Shown: positions 8,552-16,266 of the stretch, one piece after another | How positions within the stretch are numbered: position 1 is the first letter of the stretch | Layout: each line of letters opens with the position of its first letter | Assembly (NCBI GenBank): GCA_018262715.1 | Contig: JADFDS010000007.1 | Coordinates: 1-64,000, forward strand | Source of the DNA: Bacteroidota bacterium | GTDB taxonomy: Bacteria; Bacteroidota; Bacteroidia; Bacteroidales; VadinHA17 | DNA length: 64,000 nt | Direction: 5' to 3' | The notes under the pieces: model-generated | What the model saw: only the letters and a program-made list of their open reading frames with translations | Told to the model about the DNA's origin: nothing | The model's database searches: none | Translations under genes and position numbers: made by a program

Positions 8552-8878
8552 ATGACAACATTAGCATCCATTTATCTGCAGGCAGCTCCTGCCCAGGGAA
8601 GTCCGAACCTCTTAACCGGCCTTCTTCCGCTTGTCCTGGTATTTGTGGTTTTCTATTTCTTTATGATAAGGCCGCAGATGAAGAAGCAGAAGGAACTGAC
8701 AAACTACCGCAATGCTATCACCAAGGGTGATAAGGTAATTACCACCGGTGGCATATACGGAAAGGTTGTGGACGTAACTGACAACGTTGTGACAGTAGAG
8801 ATTGCCAATGACGTAAGGATCAGGGTTGACAAGAACGCCATCCTCAAGGATCCGTCAGACGTTGCTGCCAGGCAATAA
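8552..8878 (+). CDS. yajC: Preprotein translocase subunit YajC
   Basis: A 108-residue membrane protein of the SecDF-YajC accessory complex. One membrane helix (about 20-41, LLPLVLVFVVFYFFMIRPQ) is followed by the diagnostic RPQMKKQKE segment and a small cytoplasmic beta domain (GDKVITTGGIYGKVVDV, VTVEIANDVRIRVDKNAI). Length and motifs are normal. The YbbR-like gene follows after 24 bases. Confidence 0.95.
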   Translation: MTTLASIYLQAAPAQGSPNLLTGLLPLVLVFVVFYFFMIRPQMKKQKELTNYRNAITKGDKVITTGGIYGKVVDVTDNVVTVEIANDVRIRVDKNAILKDPSDVAARQ

Positions 8879-8902
8879 AACAGTAGTGTAAACATTGCAA
8901 CC

Positions 8903-9673
8903 ATGAATGATAAAAAGGAAAGATCGGAAAGATTTCTGAACAGGGACCTCCTTGTTTTTGCGTTTTTCCTGCTCCTTTCCTTTATCTTCTGGTACCTTAA
9001 CGAGCTCAGCAAGGAGTTGCAGGGCTCAATAAATTACCCGGTAAGATATATCAATCCGCCCAAAGACCGGATTGTGACCGGAGATCTTCCTGACAAGCTG
9101 GAGATGGATCTCCGCGGTCCGGGCTACTCCATCCTGAAGGTGAAATTGTCGGGCAGCAGGGCACCGGTAGTGATTGACTTTACAAAGGTTGCACCGCGAA
9201 GAATTCCCGGCCAGCTGCCCCGCTACTTTCTTGTTACCTCAGGGCTCATGAGCAATTTCTCAAAGCAGTTGCATGCTGATTTCGATATCCTTGCCATCCA
9301 TCCCGATACCCTCTTCTTTGGTTATGACAAGCTGGTGACGAGAAAGATGCCTGTGATTCCGAATCTGAAGGTGGAACTTGCCGAAGGAAAGAAGGTTATA
9401 ATTGTGGCTGACCCTGACAGCATTACTGTCACTGGGCCCCAGCATGTGCTGGATACCCTTGACGGCATACCTACAAAGTTCAGGACCTTCAGGCGGACGA
9501 ATGAAAACTTCAGGTCGAGGATCCCGATTGAATGCCCTGAATATCTGCAGACCGCCCAGAAGAGGGTAACAGTGGAGGTTACGGTAGCAGGGCGGGCAGC
9601 ATCATCCCAAAACGGGAAGCACGCGGCTGACCGGCGCCAGACGCTCACCGGTGAACAAAGGCCGGGAAGCTGA
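8903..9673 (+). CDS. YbbR-like domain-containing protein
   Basis: A 256-residue protein with one N-terminal membrane helix (about 15-31, LLVFAFFLLLSFIFWYL) and an extracytoplasmic region with YbbR-like beta modules (NYPVRYINPPKDR, LPDKLEMDLRGPGYSIL, VEVTVAGRA). In Firmicutes YbbR/CdaR binds and regulates the diadenylate cyclase CdaA; here no cyclase gene is adjacent, so that link is inference only. The last 30 residues are polar and low in complexity. coaE starts 16 bases after the stop, in what looks like one operon. Confidence 0.82.
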   Translation: MNDKKERSERFLNRDLLVFAFFLLLSFIFWYLNELSKELQGSINYPVRYINPPKDRIVTGDLPDKLEMDLRGPGYSILKVKLSGSRAPVVIDFTKVAPRRIPGQLPRYFLVTSGLMSNFSKQLHADFDILAIHPDTLFFGYDKLVTRKMPVIPNLKVELAEGKKVIIVADPDSITVTGPQHVLDTLDGIPTKFRTFRRTNENFRSRIPIECPEYLQTAQKRVTVEVTVAGRAASSQNGKHAADRRQTLTGEQRPGS

Positions 9674-9689
9674 AAAAGGAGGACTACTG

Positions 9690-10289
9690 ATGGCAAAACG
9701 ACTGGGAGTCACAGGCGGAATAGGCAGCGGCAAGACAACCGTATGCAGGATCTTCAGGGTTCTCGGGATTCCTGTGTTCGTTGCTGACAATGTTGCGAGG
9801 GATGTGATGGAAAATGAGCCTGACATCCGCGCAGCCATAAACCTGATAACCGGCAAGGATCTGTATACTCACGGAAACCTTGACCGCAAGGAGCTTGCCC
9901 GGATCATCTTCAACAGGCCTGATCTTCTCCGCAAGGTGAATGCCGCAGTGCATCCTGAGGTGCTTGAGCGGTTCAACCGGTGGGCTTCGGCTTCAGATTC
10001 CCCTTATGTTATAATGGAGGCTGCCATTCTCTTTGAAGCTGGAGCTGATTCTCTGGTAGACAGGGTGGTTACAATTTCCGCACCTGTCGAGGAACGCATT
10101 TCCCGGGTGATGGGAAGAAATGAGCTTACCCGTGAAGAGGTGATCCGCAGGATCAATAACCAGCTCGGGGATGAGGAAAGAGAGGAACAGTCGTACTATG
10201 TCATCAACAACTCTGACAACGAAATGATCATACCGGAGATCCTCAAGATCCATGAGGATATGCTCCGTCTTGCAGAAAAGGAGAGGTGA
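9690..10289 (+). CDS. coaE: Dephospho-CoA kinase
   Basis: A 199-residue cytoplasmic kinase for the last step of coenzyme A synthesis, phosphorylating the 3'-hydroxyl of dephospho-CoA. The P-loop [10 protein letters not shown] is at 8-17, followed by the DNVARDVME segment, the [10 protein letters not shown] motif and the HPEV loop. The ATG at 9690 was chosen over an in-frame GTG at 9651 because AAAGGAGG (9675-9682) lies at good spacing before it and the upstream codons lie inside the ybbR-like gene. Its stop overlaps the start of the J-domain gene. Confidence 0.95.
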   Translation: MAKRLGVTGGIGSGKTTVCRIFRVLGIPVFVADNVARDVMENEPDIRAAINLITGKDLYTHGNLDRKELARIIFNRPDLLRKVNAAVHPEVLERFNRWASASDSPYVIMEAAILFEAGADSLVDRVVTISAPVEERISRVMGRNELTREEVIRRINNQLGDEEREEQSYYVINNSDNEMIIPEILKIHEDMLRLAEKER

Positions 10290-11023
10290 TGGGTAAGTTT
10301 GCCAAGTGGATAGGCGGAGGACTCGGATTTGCCATAGGCGGACCGCTGGGAGGGTTACTGGGATTTTTCATCGGTTCCGTTTTTGACGGAACCACAATCA
10401 CATATCAGCAGACCGGAACCGGACGAAGGATCAACCGTACAACCCCCGGTGATTTCGGGATGAGTCTCCTGGTGCTGATCGCTGCCGTGATGAAGGCTGA
10501 CGGAAAGGTTCTGAAGTCAGAACTTGATTATGTCAAAAGGTTCTTCATCTCACAGTTCGGACCGGAAACGGCCCAGGAAGCGCTTCAGATACTCCGTGAC
10601 CTGCTGAAGCAGGAAATACCCGTCAGGGACGTATGCATGCAGATACGGAGCAACATGGACTATCCATCGAGGCTTCAGCTGATACATATCCTCTATAACA
10701 TCTCCGCCGCTGACAGCCGGTTCGAGCCTAAGGAGGTCAGTGTCATAAAGTCAATTGCTGACATGCTCGGTATAAGCTCTACCGATTACGACTCGATACG
10801 CAACATGTTCATTCCGGCCACTGACTCAGCTTACCGGATTCTTGAGGTTGAGCGGACAGCCACTGACGAGGAGCTGAAGACTGCCTACAGAAAAATGGCC
10901 CTGAAATATCATCCTGACAAAGTCAGCCATCTCGGAGAGGATTTCAGGAAGACGGCCGAAGAGAAATTCAAGGCTGTGAACGAAGCGTGGGAAAAAATCA
11001 AGAAAGAACGAAATATTGTCTGA
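10289..11023 (+). CDS. TerB/DjlA-like J-domain co-chaperone
   Basis: About 244 residues. A glycine-rich hydrophobic N-terminus ([27 protein letters not shown]) is followed by an all-helical TerB/DjlA-type domain (about 48-165) and a C-terminal J domain (about 178-244) with the HPD tripeptide in LKYHPDKV. J domains stimulate the ATPase of DnaK, so this is probably a membrane-linked DnaK partner like DjlA. The ATG at 10289 shares bases with the coaE stop (TGATG), indicating translational coupling; a GTG directly before it is an alternative. Confidence 0.88.
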   Translation: MGKFAKWIGGGLGFAIGGPLGGLLGFFIGSVFDGTTITYQQTGTGRRINRTTPGDFGMSLLVLIAAVMKADGKVLKSELDYVKRFFISQFGPETAQEALQILRDLLKQEIPVRDVCMQIRSNMDYPSRLQLIHILYNISAADSRFEPKEVSVIKSIADMLGISSTDYDSIRNMFIPATDSAYRILEVERTATDEELKTAYRKMALKYHPDKVSHLGEDFRKTAEEKFKAVNEAWEKIKKERNIV

Positions 11024-11065
11024 TAAAAGATTGAAATACAGTTATTAACATTAATCATTCCGAAT

Positions 11066-11704
11066 ATGAACCTGAAAGATATTCTGGCTATTTCCGGTGA
11101 AGGTACCCTCTTCAAATTCATTGCCCAGGGTAAGAATGCAGTCATTGTTGAGAACCTTGAGACGGGAAAACGGTCAAGTGCCGGTACGACGGCCAAGGTA
11201 AGCGCACTGGATGAGATTTCCATTTACACAACCGGCGAGGATATACCACTCGCAAAGGTTATGGACATGATCTGGGAAAAGGAGAATGGCGGACCGGCCC
11301 TGTCTCACAGGCAGCCTGACGCCGAGCTTAAGAAATACTTCGCGGAGGCGCTCCCGGAGTATGACCGCGAAAGGGTCTATACCTCGGACATCAGGAAGGT
11401 GCTTCACTGGTATAACATACTTCAGGGGCTGAATCTCCTGGTAAAAGAGGAGGAGAAGCCTGCCGAGAAGGAAGAAGGGGAAGGTCAGTCCGTAAGTGAA
11501 GAGACGGCAGGTAATGGCACCACCGCCAAACCCAAAAAGGAAAAAGGTGCCGAAGCAGGCAAGACAGCAAAAGCCGAAGCAGGCAAGACAGCAAAAGCCG
11601 AAACAGGCAAGGCAGCTAAAGCCGGAGCAGGTGAGAAAACCTCTCCAAAAAGCCGCAAGGCCCCTGCTGCAAAGGGAGATAAACCAAAGGCCTCAGGGGA
11701 GTAG
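11066..11704 (+). CDS. DUF5606 protein with Ala/Lys-rich repetitive tail
   Basis: A 212-residue protein. Residues 1-125 form the DUF5606 domain (MNLKDILAISGEGTLFKFI, ENLETGKRS, ALDEISIYT, VYTSDIRKVLHWYNIL), a Bacteroidota-specific family of unknown function. The tail (about 130-212) is a low-complexity, strongly basic and Ala-rich segment with an 8-residue repeat EAGKTAKA; it may bind nucleic acid or the nucleoid, by analogy with histone-like tails, but this is inference. The agmatinase gene starts four bases after the stop. Confidence 0.85.
   Translation: MNLKDILAISGEGTLFKFIAQGKNAVIVENLETGKRSSAGTTAKVSALDEISIYTTGEDIPLAKVMDMIWEKENGGPALSHRQPDAELKKYFAEALPEYDRERVYTSDIRKVLHWYNILQGLNLLVKEEEKPAEKEEGEGQSVSEETAGNGTTAKPKKEKGAEAGKTAKAEAGKTAKAETGKAAKAGAGEKTSPKSRKAPAAKGDKPKASGE
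11552..11641 (+). repeat. 24-base tandem repeat inside the DUF5606 gene
   Basis: Two identical 24-base units (11552-11575, 11576-11599) are followed by a third with three changes (11600-11623) and a degenerate partial copy. They encode the peptide EAGKTAKA. The unit is a multiple of three, so gain or loss by slippage would keep the reading frame and only change tail length. Confidence 0.85.
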
Positions 11705-11708
11705 CACA

Positions 11709-12572
11709 ATGGCAGTGACAAACTTCGGAGGCGAAGAGGTCATATACAGTTATGATGAGTCGAAGATCATAATAGTTCCTGTGCCATATGACGCCACCAG
11801 CACATATATCAGGGGTGCCGACAGGGGGCCTGCTGCCATTCTTGAAGCTTCGCCGGCGCTGGAGTTTTATGATATTGAAACCGGAACCGAGGTACACAGG
11901 TACGGAATCCATACCCTGGCCCCGCTGCTGACAGGTGATGATCCGGAAGAGGTCACCGGAGAGGTTTACCGCACCGTCTCGCGCCTGTTCAGAGAGAATC
12001 GTTTCCCGGTGGTTATCGGCGGCAACCATACCGTCAGTATCGGAGCTTTCCGTGCCGCGTCTGAAGCCTTCACAGACCTGGCAATCCTGCAGCTTGATGC
12101 TCATTCTGACCTCAGACCTTCTTATGAAGGATCACACCTGAATCATGCCTGTGCTGCTGCAAGGGCGAAGGAGCATGCACCGCTGGTGCAGGTTGGCATC
12201 AGAAGCATGTCAGCAGAGGAACTCCCTTTTGCAGACAGGAAGAGCATCTTCTTCGCCCATGAACTTTACAGCGATAAGACTCTTTACCACAAGGCGCTGG
12301 ATCTGCTGCCGGGGAATGTATACATAACTGTCGACCTCGATGTGTTCGATCCTTCGGTGATGCCGTCGACAGGCACTCCGGAGCCTGGCGGTCCTGACTA
12401 CCGTGAGCTGATGTTCTTCCTGCGTGATGTGTTCAGCAAACGTAATGTGGTCGGATTCGATGTTGTGGAACTCTGTCCTTCGGAATCAAACAAGGCCCCT
12501 GATTTCATGGCTGCGAAGGTGATCTACCAGATGCTGAGCTACAGGTTCAGCGCGCAGCTTTTCAGCAGCTAA
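11709..12572 (+). CDS. speB: Agmatinase (arginase family ureohydrolase)
   Basis: A 287-residue binuclear manganese enzyme predicted to hydrolyse agmatine to putrescine and urea. Metal ligands are visible at H107 (GGNHTVSIG), D130/H132/D134 (LDAHSDL) and D208/D210 (TVDLDVFDPS). The N-terminal VPYDATSTYIRGADRGP segment and the GSHLNHACAAAR segment are agmatinase-like. An open frame continues upstream to 11496, but that part lies inside the DUF5606 gene and encodes only Lys/Gln/Pro repeats, so the ATG at 11709 was chosen. A pyruvoyl arginine decarboxylase at 54726-55247 could supply agmatine. It is convergent with mazG, overlapping by four bases. Related guanidino substrates remain possible. Confidence 0.9.
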   Translation: MAVTNFGGEEVIYSYDESKIIIVPVPYDATSTYIRGADRGPAAILEASPALEFYDIETGTEVHRYGIHTLAPLLTGDDPEEVTGEVYRTVSRLFRENRFPVVIGGNHTVSIGAFRAASEAFTDLAILQLDAHSDLRPSYEGSHLNHACAAARAKEHAPLVQVGIRSMSAEELPFADRKSIFFAHELYSDKTLYHKALDLLPGNVYITVDLDVFDPSVMPSTGTPEPGGPDYRELMFFLRDVFSKRNVVGFDVVELCPSESNKAPDFMAAKVIYQMLSYRFSAQLFSS

Positions 12573-13357
12573 AGAGGTTTATCAAACTGTTTGGCCTCCT
12601 CCCAGATTTCATTCATCTCATCAAGGGTAAGGTCGCGCAGCGAGAGACCTTTTGCCAGTGTCTTCTGTTCCAGATAGTTGAATCTTTTCATAAACCTCCT
12701 GTTGGTTTTCTCGAGGGCTGATTCAGGGTCTATCTCGTATAGTCTTGCAGCATTTATAAGGGAGAAGAACAGGTCGCCAAGCTCAGACTCTATATCCACT
12801 TTTCTTCCGGAAGCAATTTCCTGTTTGAGTTCATCAAGCTCCTCCGTCACCTTGTCCCATATCTGTTCGCGCGAGTCCCAGTCGAATCCCACACCTCTCA
12901 CCTTTTCCTGGATCCGGTTGGCTTTTACGGTTGCCGGCAGCGATGCGGGCACACCAGAAAGTACGGGTTTGTATTCAGCGTGCTCCGTCATCTTCAGTTT
13001 TTCCCAGTTCTCCTCGACTTCGCGAGCTCCCCGTGTGACATTCACATCTCCGAAGACATGAGGATGGCGGTATACCAGTTTGTTGTTGATGCTTTCAAGC
13101 ACATCGCCCATGTCAAAGAGTCCTTTCTCCGATCCGATCTTTGCATAGAATGTCACATGGAGCATCATGTCGCCAAGCTCTTTTTTGATTGCATCATTGT
13201 CGTCCTGCAGTATGGCATCTGCCAGCTCATATGTTTCCTCTATCGTCAGTTTCCTGAGTGTCTGGTTGGTCTGTTTCTTGTCCCACGGGCACTTCGTCCG
13301 CAGCTCATCCATGATATCGAGCAGCCTGGTGAATTCCCTGATAGTTTTTTCTCTCAT
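12569..13357 (-). CDS. mazG: Nucleoside triphosphate pyrophosphohydrolase MazG
   Basis: A 262-residue all-alpha NTP pyrophosphatase that removes abnormal (d)NTPs. Two MazG halves are visible, each with the metal-binding acidic pattern: EETYELADAI with ELGDMMLHVTF in the first, EELDELKQEI with ESELGDLFFSLINAARL in the second. The N-terminal CPWDKKQTNQTL segment is diagnostic for full-length MazG. It lies 12 bases after the SAM hydrolase gene on the same strand and probably shares its promoter. The stop overlaps the agmatinase stop by four bases. Confidence 0.95.
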   Translation of the reverse strand: MREKTIREFTRLLDIMDELRTKCPWDKKQTNQTLRKLTIEETYELADAILQDDNDAIKKELGDMMLHVTFYAKIGSEKGLFDMGDVLESINNKLVYRHPHVFGDVNVTRGAREVEENWEKLKMTEHAEYKPVLSGVPASLPATVKANRIQEKVRGVGFDWDSREQIWDKVTEELDELKQEIASGRKVDIESELGDLFFSLINAARLYEIDPESALEKTNRRFMKRFNYLEQKTLAKGLSLRDLTLDEMNEIWEEAKQFDKPL

Positions 13358-13369
13358 TTATTAAAGGTT

Positions 13370-14164
13370 TTAAAAGAGGCCGTTTGTTTCACGGCCCTGG
13401 TTTCTTGCTTCAACCCTTACGGCGTCACCGGTATCGACGGAAAAAAGCTGGCACAGGTTTGCCCCGTTGATAGAAAGTTCGAGCAGGTCGAGTGAGTTGA
13501 AGCGGGTCACGATCTCCCCGACAGGTTCTTCGCGGTAGAACCTGCTTATTTTCTCGGTAAAGTAGTTGTTGCTCTTGATCAGAATCCTGTAGTCCCTTCC
13601 CTCGAAGACTCTGGCGAAGATCTCCCGGGTGATGTTGGTGATTGCGTTGCCGTATGAGTCAATGAAGATAACGCTGCCGATAATCACATTGCGGTCTATT
13701 GTTGCTCTCAGCGGCACCTTTTCGGAGACGGATGAAATACTTTCCCCGAGGCTCTCCGGTGGTTGCCCTTTGGCTATTGCCGCGGCGGTGACGGCAAAGA
13801 GTGTGATCTCGTCTGCCCCGGCATCATTCCTGAGGCTGATGATCAGGTCAGGTTCGGAATTGAGAATCAGGTTGAACATCCCGTTGTTTGCACCCACAAA
13901 CCAGTGGTTGTGTGCTTTGACCAGAAGGTGGGGGTGTTCTGCAGGTCCCTCGCTGCTGACGAATACCAGGTGGATGGAGCCTTCGGGATAATGGCTGAAG
14001 GTGTTTCTTATGACGAATGCGCCGTGCATTATGTTCAGTGGAGGGATTCCGCCGGCGTTGTTCACAATTACAGCACCCGGACAGGCGGAGGCAAGTTTCC
14101 CCCTGAGTATCCCGTTGAAGAAATCATCCTCCCTCCACTCGGTGGTTAGCGTGATAAGCGGCAT
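13370..14164 (-). CDS. SAM hydrolase / S-adenosyl-L-methionine hydroxide adenosyltransferase (DUF62)
   Basis: A 264-residue enzyme of the fluorinase-like superfamily that uses water to split SAM into adenosine and methionine. Motifs are LTTEW near the N-terminus (where many members have LTDFG), GIPPLNIMHGAFVIRNT, the HLVFV/GPAEHP loop, WFVGANNGMFNLIL, and the C-terminal FIDSYGNAITNI. The ATG at 14164 is preferred to an open extension of 29 codons, because a -7 box lies at 14181-14188 within that extension. mazG follows after 12 bases. The biological reason for SAM hydrolysis is unknown. Confidence 0.87.
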   Translation of the reverse strand: MPLITLTTEWREDDFFNGILRGKLASACPGAVIVNNAGGIPPLNIMHGAFVIRNTFSHYPEGSIHLVFVSSEGPAEHPHLLVKAHNHWFVGANNGMFNLILNSEPDLIISLRNDAGADEITLFAVTAAAIAKGQPPESLGESISSVSEKVPLRATIDRNVIIGSVIFIDSYGNAITNITREIFARVFEGRDYRILIKSNNYFTEKISRFYREEPVGEIVTRFNSLDLLELSINGANLCQLFSVDTGDAVRVEARNQGRETNGLF

Positions 14165-14180
14165 CCTAAAATTGTTACAG

Positions 14181-14188
14181 CAAAGATA
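14181..14188 (-). promoter_or_regulatory. Candidate -7 promoter box for the SAM hydrolase-mazG unit
   Basis: TATCTTTG on the minus strand matches TAnnTTTG exactly, 16 bases before the ATG at 14164. No -33 TTG at the usual distance was seen. Confidence 0.5.
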
Positions 14189-14299
14189 ATCTTCTGCAAA
14201 AAATAAACTTACTTTGCGGTAGAACGGATGCACAAAAACGATCACGGACATAAGAAGCTTAAGGAGAATTCTTTAGAAAGAGCTGGAGAAGAGAGGCAG

Positions 14300-15271
14300 A
14301 TGACGGAACAGGTAATTTTGCTTGACGGTATTGATCCGATGGTTATGCTGGGGCCTGGCAACAGGCTGCTTGATCAGATTCAGGGTTATTTTCCGAAAGT
14401 CAGGCTGATAGCCAGGGGAAATGAGATCAAATGTGTGGGTGAGGCTGAGGAGGTTTCCGTTTTCGTCTCACGCATGAATGAACTCATTGATTATTACAGG
14501 CGTTACAACCGGCTTGATGAGGGTGATCTCGAGCGTCTGATCCTTGATGACGAACACATGCGGTCAGCCTCCAGCGGCGATTTCGAGGATGCTCTTGTAT
14601 TCGGCACCAGCGGACGGCCTATCAGGGCACGCACTGTCAACCAGCTTCAGCTTGTGAAAGAGTATTCCGGCAATGATCTTATCATTGCCGAAGGTCCGGC
14701 CGGCACCGGGAAAACATATACTGCCATCGCTCTGGCTGTCAGGGCTCTGAAGAACCACGAGGTTAAGAAGATCGTGCTCACCCGCCCTGCCGTCGAGGCA
14801 GGAGAACGGCTGGGCTTCCTGCCCGGGGACATGAAGGACAAACTTGATCCCTATCTCCAGCCTCTCTATGATGCCCTGCATGACATGATCCCGTTCCGCA
14901 AGCTGGAGCAGTGGATAGAGGATGGAACGGTGCAGATTGCCCCTCTGGCGTTCATGAGGGGAAGGACTCTCGAGAGCTGCTTCGTCATACTTGACGAAGC
15001 CCAGAATGCAACCATGAGCCAGCTCAAGATGTTCCTCACAAGAATGGGCGTGAGCTCCAAGTTCATCCTGACAGGCGATACCACGCAGGTAGACCTCCCG
15101 AAACGGAGCGAGTCGGGATTGCTCCGGGCAATGCACCTCCTGGAAGGAATTGAAGGGATTTCCATTATCCGTTTTGATGAGAGGGATATAGTAAGGCATC
15201 GGCTTGTCAAGCATATAGTAAGGGCTTATGACAGCGATGAGAAAAACAGAAAGGAAGAATCACAGCAATAA
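14300..15271 (+). CDS. PhoH family ATPase
   Basis: About 323 residues. PhoH-like proteins are cytoplasmic P-loop ATPases linked to RNA metabolism and phosphate stress. An N-terminal KH-like region (about 1-85) precedes the ATPase: Walker [12 protein letters not shown] (about 128-138), the [17 protein letters not shown] segment and Walker [12 protein letters not shown], then [11 protein letters not shown]. The ATG at 14300 follows GAGAGG and matches where homologues begin. An in-frame ATG at 14228 would add 24 polar residues and lies only a few bases downstream of the divergent promoter region. purC follows after 11 bases. Confidence 0.93.
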   Translation: MTEQVILLDGIDPMVMLGPGNRLLDQIQGYFPKVRLIARGNEIKCVGEAEEVSVFVSRMNELIDYYRRYNRLDEGDLERLILDDEHMRSASSGDFEDALVFGTSGRPIRARTVNQLQLVKEYSGNDLIIAEGPAGTGKTYTAIALAVRALKNHEVKKIVLTRPAVEAGERLGFLPGDMKDKLDPYLQPLYDALHDMIPFRKLEQWIEDGTVQIAPLAFMRGRTLESCFVILDEAQNATMSQLKMFLTRMGVSSKFILTGDTTQVDLPKRSESGLLRAMHLLEGIEGISIIRFDERDIVRHRLVKHIVRAYDSDEKNRKEESQQ

Positions 15272-15282
15272 TTCGCAGATCC

Positions 15283-16233
15283 ATGGCAAAGTCTATTACC
15301 GGAACAGATTTCAATTTCCCGCGGCAGAAGGGAGTATACCGGGGAAAAGTTCGCGACGTCTATAACATTGATGACAAATACCTCCTGATGGTAGCCACTG
15401 ACCGTATCTCGGCATTTGACGTTGTGCTGCCTGAGGGGATTCCATACAAGGGACAGGTTCTCAATCAGATAGCGACCATGTTCCTTGAAATGGTGAGTGA
15501 TATCGTTCCGGTATGGAACATCGCATCTCCGGATCCCAATGTTACCGTCGGGGTCAGGTGCCAGACATATCCCGTTGAGATGATAGTCAGGGGTTACCTG
15601 ACAGGAAGTTCCTGGAGACTATACAAAGCAGGCGGACGGGAGATATGCGGAATACCTCTTCCGGAAGGGATGAGAGAGCACCAGAAATTCGCGAAGCCTC
15701 TCATTACACCGACCACCAAGGCAGAACAGGGGATGCATGACCAGGATATCTCTGCAGAGGCGATCATCAGCAGCGGTCTGGTTTCAGAGGAGGAATACCG
15801 GAAGCTTGAGGACTATTCCATGAAGTTGTTCATGAGAGGCTCGGAAATAGCCGCGAAGCAGGGACTGATACTTGTCGATACCAAGTATGAGTTCGGGAAA
15901 CGGGACGGGAAAATTTATCTAATTGATGAGATCCATACCCCTGACAGTTCAAGGTACTTTTATTCAGATGGTTACGAGGACAGATTCGCCCGTGGCGAAC
16001 AGCAGAGGCAGCTATCAAAAGAGTTTGTGCGTGAGTGGCTTATGGCAAACGGCTTCCAGGGAAGAAGCGGTGAAAAGGTGCCGCAGATGACACCTGAAAT
16101 AGTCAGGGAGATATCAGACCGTTACATTGAGCTCTATGAACACATTACCGGCAGGGAATTTGTAAAGGCTGATACGGAAGATCCCCTGGGAAGGATAGAG
16201 CGGAACGTCAACAGCTATCTTAAACAGCTGTAA
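15283..16233 (+). CDS. purC: Phosphoribosylaminoimidazole-succinocarboxamide synthase
   Basis: A 316-residue ATP-dependent ligase joining CAIR and aspartate in purine synthesis. Motifs are [21 protein letters not shown] (nucleotide-binding start), [15 protein letters not shown], the [16 protein letters not shown] segment and [11 protein letters not shown] with [13 protein letters not shown]. The length is that of the longer PurC type. It lies 11 bases after the PhoH gene on the same strand. Confidence 0.96.
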   Translation: MAKSITGTDFNFPRQKGVYRGKVRDVYNIDDKYLLMVATDRISAFDVVLPEGIPYKGQVLNQIATMFLEMVSDIVPVWNIASPDPNVTVGVRCQTYPVEMIVRGYLTGSSWRLYKAGGREICGIPLPEGMREHQKFAKPLITPTTKAEQGMHDQDISAEAIISSGLVSEEEYRKLEDYSMKLFMRGSEIAAKQGLILVDTKYEFGKRDGKIYLIDEIHTPDSSRYFYSDGYEDRFARGEQQRQLSKEFVREWLMANGFQGRSGEKVPQMTPEIVREISDRYIELYEHITGREFVKADTEDPLGRIERNVNSYLKQL

Positions 16234-16266
16234 GTGAGATAATACAGGGGGTTGACAGTAATACGA

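Noticed and set aside
11496-11708. N-terminal extension of agmatinase
   Set aside because: The extra codons lie inside the DUF5606 gene and translate its repeats in another frame; agmatinase homology begins at the ATG at 11709.
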